From Rhodospirillaceae bacterium (GTDB lineage Bacteria; Pseudomonadota; Alphaproteobacteria; UBA8366; Aestuariispiraceae), in the NCBI GenBank assembly GCA_002709955.1, contig PAQY01000013.1, positions 310,001 to 374,000 on the forward strand: a stretch of 64,000 bases of DNA, read 5' to 3'. Shown one piece after another: positions 51,664-60,825 of the stretch. Under the pieces are notes generated by a model, which ran no database searches, was not told the origin of the DNA, and was given only the letters and a program-made list of their open reading frames with translations. The position numbers were made by a program, and so were the translations under genes. Position 1 is the first letter of the stretch. The number at the start of each line of letters is the position of its first letter.

Positions 51664-53063
51664 CCGTTCATCCTAATGCTGCCAGCTGTGATCCAACGGA
51701 GCGGATTGACCGGGTGGCCGCCGCGCCGTAATTCCATATAGAGTTGCGGATGGTTTCCGCCACTAGTTTTTGTCCCGACGGCGCTCTCAGTGATTGTACT
51801 GTATTCCTGTGGCATTATGCCAATCGGTTCGCCCGCCAGAACCCAATTGCCCGTCGCGACGTCAATCCGCTGAAAACCTGCAAGTACTGTATGGTATCCG
51901 CCGTCATGTTCAATGATCAAGACTTGCCCCAAGTCCCGAAATGGACCCGCAAAGGCAATTTTTCCATCAAATGGGGACAAAACACTGGCCCCAGCCCGGG
52001 TTGCTACCACGATTCCTTTTGATGTCTGGCCAAAAGTTGTTTCTTGCCCATATTGAACAATCAGGAAGCCAACGGCGGGTGCGGTAACCACGCCCTCGTC
52101 CGGGAAGGGGCGAATGCCGTCGGGTTTGCGCGTCGGCAAGCGGGCAAGTGCCGCCAATTGGGCTGCCTCTGCGTCTCTTGCAAGCGGTTCTGGCGGGGGG
52201 GCATCGGGGGTTGGCAAAGACACTGTCGCTTGGCTTTCCGCCTGCGCTTCCGCCTTTTTGCGGGCCTCTTCTTCAGCCTGCATTTGGGCCGCTTCTTGGG
52301 CTTCGCTGGCCTTGCGTTCGGATTCCAGGGCGGCCATCAATTCTCTCAGCGACGCCGATTCTTCTGTCAATTTGCGCAGTCGCTCGTTGGTGTTGCGCGA
52401 CGCTTGAGACGTTTCTTCGTACAGTGCCCGCTTTTTCTCCAGCAGGGATTCAATTGTCGCACGGTCCTGTATCAGGGACTGATCTTCCTGGTTCAGGCGT
52501 TCAAGTTTGTCGTTCAAATCCTTCTGCACGGCGCTCAGGGCTGCAAGATCCTCTCTCAATACAGACGCCCGTTGGCCGATGACAGGAATTGCCGCGCGCA
52601 ACAGAATGGAGCCCCGAACCGCCTCCAAAGGATCGCCCGGATACAGAAAGAAGGCGCGGGGCGCATCTTCGGACAAACCGGTCAGGGCGCTTAACGTGCC
52701 GGTCAATTGTCGATGCCGTTCCGCCAGGACAGATCGTCGCTGGTCGGTTTCGGCGCGCAATTCTTCGATTTGCAGTTCCAGATTGGAAATCAAGGCTTCG
52801 CGGGACTGGGTGTCCTTGGCTACCGTGACCAATTGCACCCTCAATGCCTCTAACTCTTGGGAAAGCTGTCGTGCCTTGATTTCCAGGGCACGGCTGCGTT
52901 CCTGTTCAGCCTTTAATTCCGTCTCAACCCGTTTGGCCTCTTCCGACGGGGGCGTCGTCTGGGCCAGTCCATGATGACCGGGCAGGCCAATGCAGACAAT
53001 GATCGCCAGTGCCAGCCCGACAGGGCGGAAAAGTGAAGAGGTAATGGGCCTATTCAGCGGCAT
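51660..53063 (-). CDS. envC: Murein hydrolase activator EnvC
   Basis: A 467-residue exported protein: signal peptide (about 10-35), two long coiled-coil stretches (about 38-120 and 180-270), an Ala/Gln/Glu-rich linker and a C-terminal LytM (M23) domain (about 350-455). The metal-binding HxxxD and HxH residues of active M23 peptidases are not seen (TSKGIVVATRAG stands at the first position), so it is probably an activator of amidases at the septum rather than an enzyme. It overlaps gpmI upstream by 14 bases and ctpA downstream by four. Confidence 0.9.
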   Translation of the reverse strand: MPLNRPITSSLFRPVGLALAIIVCIGLPGHHGLAQTTPPSEEAKRVETELKAEQERSRALEIKARQLSQELEALRVQLVTVAKDTQSREALISNLELQIEELRAETDQRRSVLAERHRQLTGTLSALTGLSEDAPRAFFLYPGDPLEAVRGSILLRAAIPVIGQRASVLREDLAALSAVQKDLNDKLERLNQEDQSLIQDRATIESLLEKKRALYEETSQASRNTNERLRKLTEESASLRELMAALESERKASEAQEAAQMQAEEEARKKAEAQAESQATVSLPTPDAPPPEPLARDAEAAQLAALARLPTRKPDGIRPFPDEGVVTAPAVGFLIVQYGQETTFGQTSKGIVVATRAGASVLSPFDGKIAFAGPFRDLGQVLIIEHDGGYHTVLAGFQRIDVATGNWVLAGEPIGIMPQEYSTITESAVGTKTSGGNHPQLYMELRRGGHPVNPLRWITAGSIRMNG

Positions 53064-54609
53064 GGCGGGCTGCGCGCTGCAGCAGGGTATGTCCGGTCAT
53101 CGCCTTGGGCTGTGGCAGGCGCATCAAATCCAGCACAGTCGGTGCGACATCGGCCAGGCGTCCATTGTTCAGGCCCGACACTTCTTCAGCGGGGGCACCG
53201 ACCAGAATGAGCGGCACCTGGCTGAGTGTGTGGGACGTATGGGCAATGCCGGTATCGGGGTTGACCATCATATCCGCGTTTCCATGGTCAGCCGTGATCA
53301 GCATTCGGCCGCCCTGTTTAAGTATTGCGGCTTCCAGGCGACCAAGGCAGCCATCAATGGTTTCGACAGCTTTGACCGCAGCGTCAAAGATCCCAGTATG
53401 GCCAACCATGTCGGTATTGGCGTAATTCACAACGATCAGGTCATAGCGACCGCTGTCAATCGCTTCCACCAATTTGTCAGTGACTTCTGCGGCCGACATT
53501 TCCGGTTTCAGGTCATATGTCGCAACATCGGGGGAGGGGACCAGGATGCGATCCTCCCCCTCAAAGACCGTTTCGCGCCCACCATTCAGGAAGAATGTCA
53601 CATGGGCATATTTTTCGGTTTCGGCGATGCGCAACTGCTTCCCGCCTGCCTGGGCTATGACATCGCCCAGGACATCGCTCAGCACCTCTGCCGGGAACAG
53701 GGTTTCCATAAAGGCATTATGCGCGTCTGAATATTCAACCATACCCAAAGCGGCGGCAAAGGTTGGTTGCACCAATCCTGGGATTCCCTTGAATTCGGGG
53801 TCCAGCAGGGCGGACAGAATTTCCCGCGCACGGTCGGCCCGAAAGGATGTCATCAGCAGGCCATCGCCATCCTTCACGCCCTGATAGCCATCCAGCACGA
53901 TGGGTTCCAGAAATTCATCTGAAACGTCCTTGTCATAGGAGGCCTGAATGGCGGAAATCGGATCCGTCGCCGCAACGCCTTTACCGTCAACGATAAGGTC
54001 AAATGCCTTGCGAATGCGGTCCCATCGATTGTCGCGATCCATCGCCCAATACCGCCCGCATAAGGTTGCGATCGGAACATCCGGGGCGGCGGACTGAAAT
54101 GCTTTCACATAGTCTTGCGCGCTGCGCGGGGGTGTATCGCGCCCGTCCAAAAATCCATGAATGGCGACAGGAATACCTTCGGCGCGCAGATGCTGCGCCA
54201 GGGTCGCCATGTGATCCTGATGGCTGTGAACACCACCCGGCGAAATCAGGCCCAGCAAATGCGCTGTGCCGCCGGTCTCCTTCAAGCGCTGCACAAAGTC
54301 CTTCAGCTTGGGAGATTGCCCAAGGGTGCCATCGGCGATGGCCTGATCAATTCGGGGCAAGTCCTGCAGGACAACACGTCCCGCCCCCAGATTCATATGC
54401 CCCACCTCTGAATTACCCATCTGGCCGCTGGGTAGGCCTACAAAAGTTTCAGACGCTTCTAGTACCGCAAAGGGATTCGATGTCTTCAATCGATCCATAA
54501 CCGGGGTCTTGGCCGCGACGATGGCGTTGTCATCGATTGAGGCGCGTTCGCCCCACCCGTCTAGAATGCAAAGTAATACTGGTTTAGAACTTGAAGTGTT
54601 GGTAGTCAT
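53050..54609 (-). CDS. gpmI: 2,3-bisphosphoglycerate-independent phosphoglycerate mutase
   Basis: A 519-residue manganese enzyme of glycolysis that interconverts 3- and 2-phosphoglycerate. The start VLLCILDGWGERA, the phosphoserine loop LPSGQMGNSEVGHMNLGAGR and the metal sites VNYANTDMVGHTG and ITADHGNADMM are all present. Its length is normal. It heads the operon with envC and ctpA, an order conserved in Alphaproteobacteria. Confidence 0.96.
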   Translation of the reverse strand: MTTNTSSSKPVLLCILDGWGERASIDDNAIVAAKTPVMDRLKTSNPFAVLEASETFVGLPSGQMGNSEVGHMNLGAGRVVLQDLPRIDQAIADGTLGQSPKLKDFVQRLKETGGTAHLLGLISPGGVHSHQDHMATLAQHLRAEGIPVAIHGFLDGRDTPPRSAQDYVKAFQSAAPDVPIATLCGRYWAMDRDNRWDRIRKAFDLIVDGKGVAATDPISAIQASYDKDVSDEFLEPIVLDGYQGVKDGDGLLMTSFRADRAREILSALLDPEFKGIPGLVQPTFAAALGMVEYSDAHNAFMETLFPAEVLSDVLGDVIAQAGGKQLRIAETEKYAHVTFFLNGGRETVFEGEDRILVPSPDVATYDLKPEMSAAEVTDKLVEAIDSGRYDLIVVNYANTDMVGHTGIFDAAVKAVETIDGCLGRLEAAILKQGGRMLITADHGNADMMVNPDTGIAHTSHTLSQVPLILVGAPAEEVSGLNNGRLADVAPTVLDLMRLPQPKAMTGHTLLQRAARHAAE

Positions 54610-54754
54610 TGACCTAACGCGCTATGTTGTATCTGGGAATGCGTTATTTGTCAGAATGAGATATACTGATTCTGATGGGAGGGTTTTATCGCAGTCCGGG
54701 CCTAGATAAAAGCCCAAGGATGCGTTGGTTTAATTGGTGGGAAAAGGAACGTGT

Positions 54755-55261
54755 ATGCCTAAAGAAAAAACAGTAGTTCCAATCGACCCGACCCTGCGTG
54801 CGCCAGCCTTAGCTTTGCGTGTGTTTGAGAAGGAAATTGAGAAACTATTAAATGGGATAGGGACGCCGCTTGCCAGGCAAGATGCGGTTCAACTTTCAGG
54901 TATTCAGAGCTATACGATCCTCCTGTTTCTGGAGGATTATGCATCATCTGATCTGACGGAGAAGCAATTCGCGGCGCTGTTGGCCCGACATGAAGTCGAT
55001 ACGCCCGGAAATATCAGAATTTTTCCGAATCTTAGCCAGTCTGCCCTGTTTGAAATCTTCGGAAATATCGGTGTTTCGCGAGAAACAATCCGCCGCCTGC
55101 TGATCCTGATGGCCCAATACGGTCTGGTGGATCGGGTAAGCAAGGGGCCACCTTTTCCGGATCAATTGGCAATTTCTAAGGTGGGCACCAAGTTGCTGTC
55201 GCGCGTTGCCAAGAAGCTGACGAAGGATATGTCAAAAGAGAAGGCGTTTGCCTATCTCTAG
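54755..55261 (+). CDS. Hypothetical protein with winged-helix-like C-terminus
   Basis: A 168-residue protein of unrecognised family. The start is the ATG at 54755 behind AAAAGGAAC; an in-frame start at 54734 is less likely. The C-terminal half (FGNIGVSRETIRRLLILMAQ, then YGLVDRVSKG and LAISKVGTKLLSRVAKKL) has the pattern of a winged helix with a wing, as in MarR-like or DNA-tethering proteins. The N-terminus is basic. It stands alone between divergent gpmI and the convergent acetyltransferase gene. Confidence 0.65.
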   Translation: MPKEKTVVPIDPTLRAPALALRVFEKEIEKLLNGIGTPLARQDAVQLSGIQSYTILLFLEDYASSDLTEKQFAALLARHEVDTPGNIRIFPNLSQSALFEIFGNIGVSRETIRRLLILMAQYGLVDRVSKGPPFPDQLAISKVGTKLLSRVAKKLTKDMSKEKAFAYL

Positions 55262-55290
55262 GTGCCTATCTCTCGGGGGGTCGGAACAGT

Positions 55291-55761
55291 CTATAGTTCA
55301 AGCTTCATGAACGGACCAACATGGCGAAAGCCCTGCCGTTCATAGAAGGCTTGGGTTCGGCTCCATTCCTCACCATCGGGGCTGTTGACTTCCAACAGCT
55401 TCCAGCCACGGCTTTTGCCAATCTGCCGGGCTTCTTGAATCAGGCGATCCCCGATCCCTGCTGACCGCGCATCGGGGACGACGTATAATTCCATAATGAT
55501 GCCCAGACGCCCCTCTGCATAAATCGCGACGGCTTCGGTCAGCGTCATGACGCCGACCGGGCGGCGCTCCATATCAAAGGCCAACAGGGCGCTGAACTGA
55601 TTGTCTTCTTCCAGCAATTGGCGACAGACGGCGTGAATGCGCTCATCATCCGGTGCACCATGCCAGGCACCGATTTCATGCAGCAGACGGTGGACCATGA
55701 TTGCGACCAGATCGGCATCATTCTCTCCGGCCCGCACGATTTCCAGGGGTCCTGTTTCCAT
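55291..55761 (-). CDS. GNAT family N-acetyltransferase
   Basis: A 156-residue acetyltransferase (ATG at 55761, preceded by AGAGGTGG; a GTG at 55785 overlapping moaE is an alternative). Motif A, binding acetyl-CoA, is LYVVPDARSAGIGDRLIQEA, and motif B includes LLEVNSPDGEEWSRTQAFYERQGF. The acceptor is unknown. It is last after the moaE gene and so may be co-transcribed with the molybdenum cofactor genes. Confidence 0.85.
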   Translation of the reverse strand: METGPLEIVRAGENDADLVAIMVHRLLHEIGAWHGAPDDERIHAVCRQLLEEDNQFSALLAFDMERRPVGVMTLTEAVAIYAEGRLGIIMELYVVPDARSAGIGDRLIQEARQIGKSRGWKLLEVNSPDGEEWSRTQAFYERQGFRHVGPFMKLEL

Positions 55762-55775
55762 CCGTTCCACCTCTT

Positions 55776-56228
55776 TCACTGCCACTTTGATGCGGCTTTT
55801 TCATCGCCCTCGCGGGCCTCGACCCATCGGGTTTCGCCGCTGTCCAATTGTTCTGCTTTCCAGAACGGGGCTTTTGTCTTCAGCCAATCGATCAGGAAAT
55901 TGCAGGCCTGAAAGGCCGCGTCGCGATGGGGGCTGGCGGCGGCGACCAGAACAATCCGGTCCCCTGGCTGCAATGCGCCATAGCGATGAATTATCAGGCT
56001 GGCCTGTAGCGGCCAGCGTTCATGGGCCTGTGCTTCAATTTCTTCCAGCATCTTTTCGGTCATGCCGGGATAATGTTCCAGGACCATACCACCGACACCA
56101 GACCCGTCATTCATGTCCCGGACCAGCCCGACAAAGCTGCACAGCCCGCCAATACTGGTATTGCCCCTGGTCAGGGCATCCAATTCATGGCCCAGATCAA
56201 AATCTTCCGATTGCACACGAACGGTCAT
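55776..56228 (-). CDS. moaE: Molybdopterin synthase catalytic subunit MoaE
   Basis: A 150-residue MoaE: GLCSFVGLVRDMNDG near the N-terminus, LEHYPGMTEKMLEEI, IIHRYGALQPGDRIVLVAAA, and HRDAAFQACNFLIDWLKTKAPFWK with the catalytic lysines. With MoaD it adds the dithiolene sulfurs to cyclic pyranopterin monophosphate. It starts three bases after the moaD stop codon. Confidence 0.96.
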   Translation of the reverse strand: MTVRVQSEDFDLGHELDALTRGNTSIGGLCSFVGLVRDMNDGSGVGGMVLEHYPGMTEKMLEEIEAQAHERWPLQASLIIHRYGALQPGDRIVLVAAASPHRDAAFQACNFLIDWLKTKAPFWKAEQLDSGETRWVEAREGDEKAASKWQ

Positions 56229-56231
56229 ATC

Positions 56232-56483
56232 TCAGCCGCCGGTAACGGGGGGGAAGAAGGCAACCTCATCATTCGCGGCAATCGGTGTTTCGCGATCCCC
56301 GAATGTCTGGTTCACGGCAATCTTAACCGCACGGGCATCCTTGAACGCTGTCGCATAGCCAGGGCCACGGGTCGCTAACCAATCGATTAATTGGCCGGCG
56401 GTTGCCACTGATTCCGGGGGATCAATCTGTTCTTCTCCTGTGCCGATCTTTTGGCGCAGCCAGGCGAAATATAGGATTTTCAT
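56232..56483 (-). CDS. moaD: Molybdopterin synthase sulfur carrier subunit MoaD
   Basis: An 83-residue ubiquitin-like protein ending in the required Gly-Gly (FFPPVTGG), which is thiocarboxylated before sulfur transfer. It opens with ILYFAWLRQKIGTGEE and includes NDEVAFFPP before the tail. Its ATG directly follows the moeA stop codon (TGAATG), and moaE follows. Confidence 0.94.
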   Translation of the reverse strand: MKILYFAWLRQKIGTGEEQIDPPESVATAGQLIDWLATRGPGYATAFKDARAVKIAVNQTFGDRETPIAANDEVAFFPPVTGG

Positions 56484-57779
56484 TCAAAACACCTCCGCGA
56501 AGGACAGGAAATCTACGGCCGTCCCAGACTCTAGATAGGTATCATCTTCGGGCAATTCCACAAATCCATCTGCCCCGACCAGGGACGATAGAACGCCAGC
56601 CCCGCTGCGGCCATGCTTAATGGCCCGGGGCAGGCCCGTATTCTGGTCAACCCCATCCAACCGCACCCGCACGAATTCCCGCCGTCCCGTTTTTTTCTTA
56701 TAGTCGAAATCTGCACAGACCCGGAACCGGGGAAGGGCGGTGACGGTAAGGCCCGCCAGGGTCATCAGGACAGGTCGGGCCAATGTGGCAAATGTCGTCA
56801 GCGCCGCAACCGGATTTCCCGGCAGGCCGATCACCGCGCAAGGGGGGCCGTCTTCCTGGCGGATCAGACCCATACCGATCGGGCGACCGGGCTTGATGGC
56901 GACACGCCAGAAATTCAGACTGCCCAAGGCTTCGACGGCGGCGCGGACGTGATCTTCTTCGCCCATCGACATGCCGCCCGTGGTGACAATGGCGGCGTGG
57001 CGTGTTGCGGCCTGGGACAATGTGCGGCGGATCACGGCGGCATCGTCTGGTAATATGCCCAGATCTTCAACCGCACAGCCCAAGGCCTGCAAGGCAGCCC
57101 CAATCGTATAGCGATTGGAATCGTAAAGCGTGCCGTTGGGGATTGGATTTCCCGGTTGGCGGATTTCATCGCCTGTCGAAAACAAGGCAACGGACAGGGG
57201 CGCGAATACCTGAACCTCCGCCAGGCCACAGGCGGCAATCATTCCCACTTCCTGTGGGCGCACACGGGTTCCTTGGGTCAGGACCCGTGTGCCTGCTGCG
57301 ACATCATCACCGGCAGGGCGGCAATTAGCACCCGCTTTTATCCCCGGTTTAAGGGTCACCTGTTGGCGATCCGATGAAATGATACAGTCTTCGACCATCA
57401 TCACGGTATCTGGTCCTTTGCCCCCGTCTCCCAAAGGCATTGGGGCGCCGGTGAATATTTGCACCGCTTCGGCGCGTTTCTGGGGCCGTGGCAGGGGCCT
57501 GCCTGCGGCAACGCGCCCGCCAATGGGCAGGATCGTGTCGCTGTCGGGGGACAGATCCGCATGGAATACGGCAAAACCATCAACGGCGGAATTGGCATAG
57601 GGCGGGATGGGCAAGGGGGCGATGACATCCTGGGCCAAAATCCGGCCCAGAGCCTTGGATACCGGGCAGGGTTCCCGTTCTGCCACGCAAACCAGCTTTG
57701 TCAGAATATGGTCCAGCGCGGCGGCCGCCGTGATAAGCGGGCCGTCAAAGGCAAAACAATCATCGGTCAGTTGCGCCAT
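56484..57779 (-). CDS. moeA: Molybdopterin molybdenumtransferase MoeA
   Basis: A 431-residue MoeA that inserts molybdate into adenylated molybdopterin. Landmarks are PPYANSAVDGFAV, RIFTGAPMP-type sequence (VQIFTGAPMPLGD), VALFSTGDEI, YDSNRYTIGAALQALG, VTTGGMSMGEEDHVRAAVEAL and VIGLPGNPVAA. It heads moeA-moaD-moaE. The products serve enzymes such as MsrP (1814-2803). Confidence 0.95.
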   Translation of the reverse strand: MAQLTDDCFAFDGPLITAAAALDHILTKLVCVAEREPCPVSKALGRILAQDVIAPLPIPPYANSAVDGFAVFHADLSPDSDTILPIGGRVAAGRPLPRPQKRAEAVQIFTGAPMPLGDGGKGPDTVMMVEDCIISSDRQQVTLKPGIKAGANCRPAGDDVAAGTRVLTQGTRVRPQEVGMIAACGLAEVQVFAPLSVALFSTGDEIRQPGNPIPNGTLYDSNRYTIGAALQALGCAVEDLGILPDDAAVIRRTLSQAATRHAAIVTTGGMSMGEEDHVRAAVEALGSLNFWRVAIKPGRPIGMGLIRQEDGPPCAVIGLPGNPVAALTTFATLARPVLMTLAGLTVTALPRFRVCADFDYKKKTGRREFVRVRLDGVDQNTGLPRAIKHGRSGAGVLSSLVGADGFVELPEDDTYLESGTAVDFLSFAEVF

Positions 57780-57849
57780 TCGGCGTATCCCTCCTTTTCC
57801 ACCTTATTGCCGGGCTGTTGGTAAGCCGTCGCTGGGGGAAATTTCCAGA

Positions 57850-59574
57850 TTATTTGCTTAGCATATCAAAAACGCCATCCCAGTCACTGGGGGGCGGTGA
57901 GTTTTTGAGATGATCCAGCCGATTGAGAAAGACTTTGGAGGGGCCGTCCTGTGGCTCGATTTCCAGGCATTTCTGAAATGCGCTGATTGCTTCGTCGAAA
58001 CTGCCCCGGCGATAGGCAGACAAACCCGCGTCAAAGCTTCGTGCCAGGCGTTGCTTTGGCTCCGGTGCGGGATCAAACACCATGGCTTCAAACACTTTCA
58101 CAGGTTCACTGCGTCCCTTGACCCGCAGGGCATCGATTTCCCGGAACAGAATGCCCTTTGTCTCTTTCCGGGTTGCCTCATCGACCAACAGGCGCACGCC
58201 ATAGGTCTTGCAGGCTCCCTCGATCCGGGCGGCCAGATTTACCGTATCGCCCATGATCGTGTAATTGCGATGATGCGCGGACCCGACGGTTCCGACCAGT
58301 GCTGGTCCGCTGGCGATGCCTGAATGAATATCGATGGGGTCCCCGTCTATCCTGACGCCCAGGATTTCTGGCACTTTCTTTTGGAAGGCCGCGATCAGGT
58401 TCAACTGGCGCAGGGCCGCCGTACAGGCATTCTGGGCCTGATGGGCTGCATCCACAAAGGGAGGGCCCCAATAGGCCATGATCGCATCGCCAATGAATTT
58501 GTCGATCACACCGTCGGTTTCCTGGATTGGGACGGACATATCTTCCAGATACACATTCAAAAGCGTGACCAGGGCGTCTGGTGACAGGCGCTCTGACAGG
58601 CCAGTAAAGCCCCGCATATCGGCAAACAAAACCGTCATATAGCGCCGGTCACCGCCCGGTTTGGTCATGGACGGATTGCTGATCAGGGCGTCCACAACGC
58701 GGGAATCGACGTATTTACCAAATGTGTCGGTGATACGCTCCTTGGCGCGCAATCCTTCGACCATTTCATTGAAGCCTATGGCCAGGGTTGCTGTTTCGTC
58801 GCGTGTCGTGACCGCCAGAGTGGTTTCCAGGTCGCCAGCCCCAACGCGCTTCAGCCCTTCAACCAGGCTCTTCATCGGGGTGACAATGCGCCGTGTGACT
58901 ATGGCGGCAAAGGTCAGACCCAGCAGGGCCGCGATTGTGGTCAGCGCGATCATCAGGATGTTCAGGATGTTTTCCAGTTCCACAACTTTTTCAATGGCGG
59001 CCACAACATGGCTTTCCATTTGATGGCGCAGCGCATCCAACTCTCGATAAATCCGAACTTCGGATTGTGTCAGCATCTGGTCCAAAAGCGGCATGCTGTT
59101 AAAATCACTAGCGTCATGGGCGTCCAGCAGGCGGTTTATCTGTGCTTCATAGTCGCGATATTGCTGTTCAACCCCTGCCAGACTGCCAGAAACCTTGGTG
59201 GTTGCTATGGCGGCATCTTTCGACAGGTCATCCAGGTTCAGGCTGTCCAGGATCGATCGGGCCCCTGCAAATTCCTCATGTATCCCAATACTGGCCTCCC
59301 GAATGATCTGGTGGCTCTCTTTCGATGTCATATGCAGGCGATCATCTTCCATCGCCACGCGCAGGCGTTCAATGACAACCTCCCCCTCAAGCACACGGGA
59401 TTCAATGTCGGCGATATGATTGCTGAGTGGCAGGAAGGTCGTTGATTGAAGTTCCAGTTCCTGGCGTACCTCGCCCACCATATAAACAGAGGCGGAAGAT
59501 ACCACGATCATCAACAGCACCAGACTGAGCGCGATTGAGTAAATCTTGGTCCCGATTGAATGGGTCTTCAGCAC
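57850..59574 (-). CDS. Membrane-bound class III adenylate/guanylate cyclase with HAMP domain
   Basis: A 574-residue signalling enzyme. Two membrane helices (about 12-32 and 190-215) flank an extracytoplasmic helical sensor region, followed by HAMP (about 215-268) and the cyclase domain (about 300-475). Metal-binding aspartates are in LFADMRGFTGLSERL and FIGDAIMAYWGPP. A short TPR-like tail follows (AGLSAYRRGSFDEAISAFQK). It makes cAMP or cGMP; the nucleotide cannot be settled by eye. It sits between moeA and mobB on the same strand, in an otherwise molybdenum cofactor cluster. Confidence 0.9.
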   Translation of the reverse strand: MLKTHSIGTKIYSIALSLVLLMIVVSSASVYMVGEVRQELELQSTTFLPLSNHIADIESRVLEGEVVIERLRVAMEDDRLHMTSKESHQIIREASIGIHEEFAGARSILDSLNLDDLSKDAAIATTKVSGSLAGVEQQYRDYEAQINRLLDAHDASDFNSMPLLDQMLTQSEVRIYRELDALRHQMESHVVAAIEKVVELENILNILMIALTTIAALLGLTFAAIVTRRIVTPMKSLVEGLKRVGAGDLETTLAVTTRDETATLAIGFNEMVEGLRAKERITDTFGKYVDSRVVDALISNPSMTKPGGDRRYMTVLFADMRGFTGLSERLSPDALVTLLNVYLEDMSVPIQETDGVIDKFIGDAIMAYWGPPFVDAAHQAQNACTAALRQLNLIAAFQKKVPEILGVRIDGDPIDIHSGIASGPALVGTVGSAHHRNYTIMGDTVNLAARIEGACKTYGVRLLVDEATRKETKGILFREIDALRVKGRSEPVKVFEAMVFDPAPEPKQRLARSFDAGLSAYRRGSFDEAISAFQKCLEIEPQDGPSKVFLNRLDHLKNSPPPSDWDGVFDMLSK

Positions 59575-59650
59575 GGCGATTCTCCTCCCGATTTGGCTGC
59601 CAGTGTGGCGTTTTTCCTGACATTCAGGAAGAGGGTTTGCGATGCGTTTT

Positions 59651-60157
59651 TCAGGGTACGGGGTTTTTCATAAAGGCAATCACGAAATCAGTAATCGCCG
59701 GAATGTCATCTATCGACAGTATCGGTTGTATCAAACCCGTCAAAGTTTTGTCATCCGTCGCAATCGCGATGACATGATCGTCCGTGTCTGCCAACAGGGG
59801 TTTTTCATTCACGCTGCGGTGAACTTCCAGTTTCGGATGGGTTCCGAATTTCCACCCCTCCACCAAGACCAGATCGACATCGCTTAATTTGGCAACCAGA
59901 TCATCCAGGCTGGGTTCTACGTCGCCGCGGTGTTCATGCATCAACGCCCAGCGGTTGGCCGATGAAATCAGAACCTCTGTCGCACCGGCATGGCGGTGCT
60001 GGTAAGAATCCTTGCCGGGCGTATCGACATCGAAATTGTGATGCGCGTGTTTGATGGTTGAAACGCGCAATCCGCGCGCGGTCAGCGCCGGGATCAATTT
60101 GGTCACCAGGGTTGTCTTGCCAGAGCCGCTATAGCCCGCGATGCCCAGAAGGCGCAT
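59651..60157 (-). CDS. mobB: Molybdopterin-guanine dinucleotide biosynthesis adapter MobB
   Basis: A 168-residue P-loop GTPase: Walker A is GIAGYSGSGKTTLVTKLIP, then VSTIKHAHHNFDVDTPGKDS and VLVEGWKFGTHPKLEVHR, all MobB hallmarks. It assists formation of the dinucleotide form of the cofactor, needed by DMSO-reductase type enzymes. mobA is not in the window. Confidence 0.94.
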   Translation of the reverse strand: MRLLGIAGYSGSGKTTLVTKLIPALTARGLRVSTIKHAHHNFDVDTPGKDSYQHRHAGATEVLISSANRWALMHEHRGDVEPSLDDLVAKLSDVDLVLVEGWKFGTHPKLEVHRSVNEKPLLADTDDHVIAIATDDKTLTGLIQPILSIDDIPAITDFVIAFMKNPVP

Positions 60158-60178
60158 GTTTGTGCATCCCCCTGCTGG

Positions 60179-60733
60179 TCAGTCTGTCATGTGTTTCAAA
60201 CCGGCCCGCAGATAGTCAAAACCGGTGACAACCGTCAGCCCGGCTGCAAGCCAGATCAGAATTTCACCAATCAGGACGCTTGGGATTATCGCCGGGCTGG
60301 CCGTGCCAACAATCAGGAATCCCAGGGCAAAAATCTGGATGGTGGTCTTCCATTTCGCCAGGCTGGAAACCGGCATGCCGACCCGCAGCTCCGCCAGAAA
60401 TTCCCGCAGGCCCGATACTGTGATTTCGCGGATCAGAATGATCAGCCCCGGCAGGATCGCCCAGCCGGACAGGCCACCCGAAGCCACCAGCATGAAGATC
60501 ACGGCGGCGATCAGCAATTTGTCAGCAATCGGGTCCAGAAACCGCCCCAGCTTGGACACCTGACCCGTAGAGCGTGCAAGATATCCATCAAAGAAATCTG
60601 TGATTCCCGCAGCGGCAAACAATCCAAAGGCTGTCCAGTTAGCCCAATAAACATCGACATAAATAAATGCCGCGATCGGCACGATGGCGATGATGCGAAA
60701 CAGGGTCAGTAAATTTGGCAGGTTGAACAGCAT
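60179..60733 (-). CDS. pgsA: CDP-diacylglycerol-glycerol-3-phosphate 3-phosphatidyltransferase
   Basis: A 184-residue membrane enzyme of phosphatidylglycerol synthesis. The start at 60733 (MLFNLPNLLTLFRI) matches the family; an in-frame start 28 codons upstream adds an unrelated tail. The CDP-alcohol phosphotransferase motif is TDFFDGYLARS, then GRFLDPIADKL. About five membrane helices are present. It lies upstream of mobB on the same strand. Confidence 0.94.
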   Translation of the reverse strand: MLFNLPNLLTLFRIIAIVPIAAFIYVDVYWANWTAFGLFAAAGITDFFDGYLARSTGQVSKLGRFLDPIADKLLIAAVIFMLVASGGLSGWAILPGLIILIREITVSGLREFLAELRVGMPVSSLAKWKTTIQIFALGFLIVGTASPAIIPSVLIGEILIWLAAGLTVVTGFDYLRAGLKHMTD

Positions 60734-60825
60734 GGAACCGGCGGGTCCTTCCCGGAAATAGCGAGTAAGACTTACTACCCTTCCAGGGACTGTCGCGCAA
60801 TCATAAGCAGCCAGCATTCAAACAC

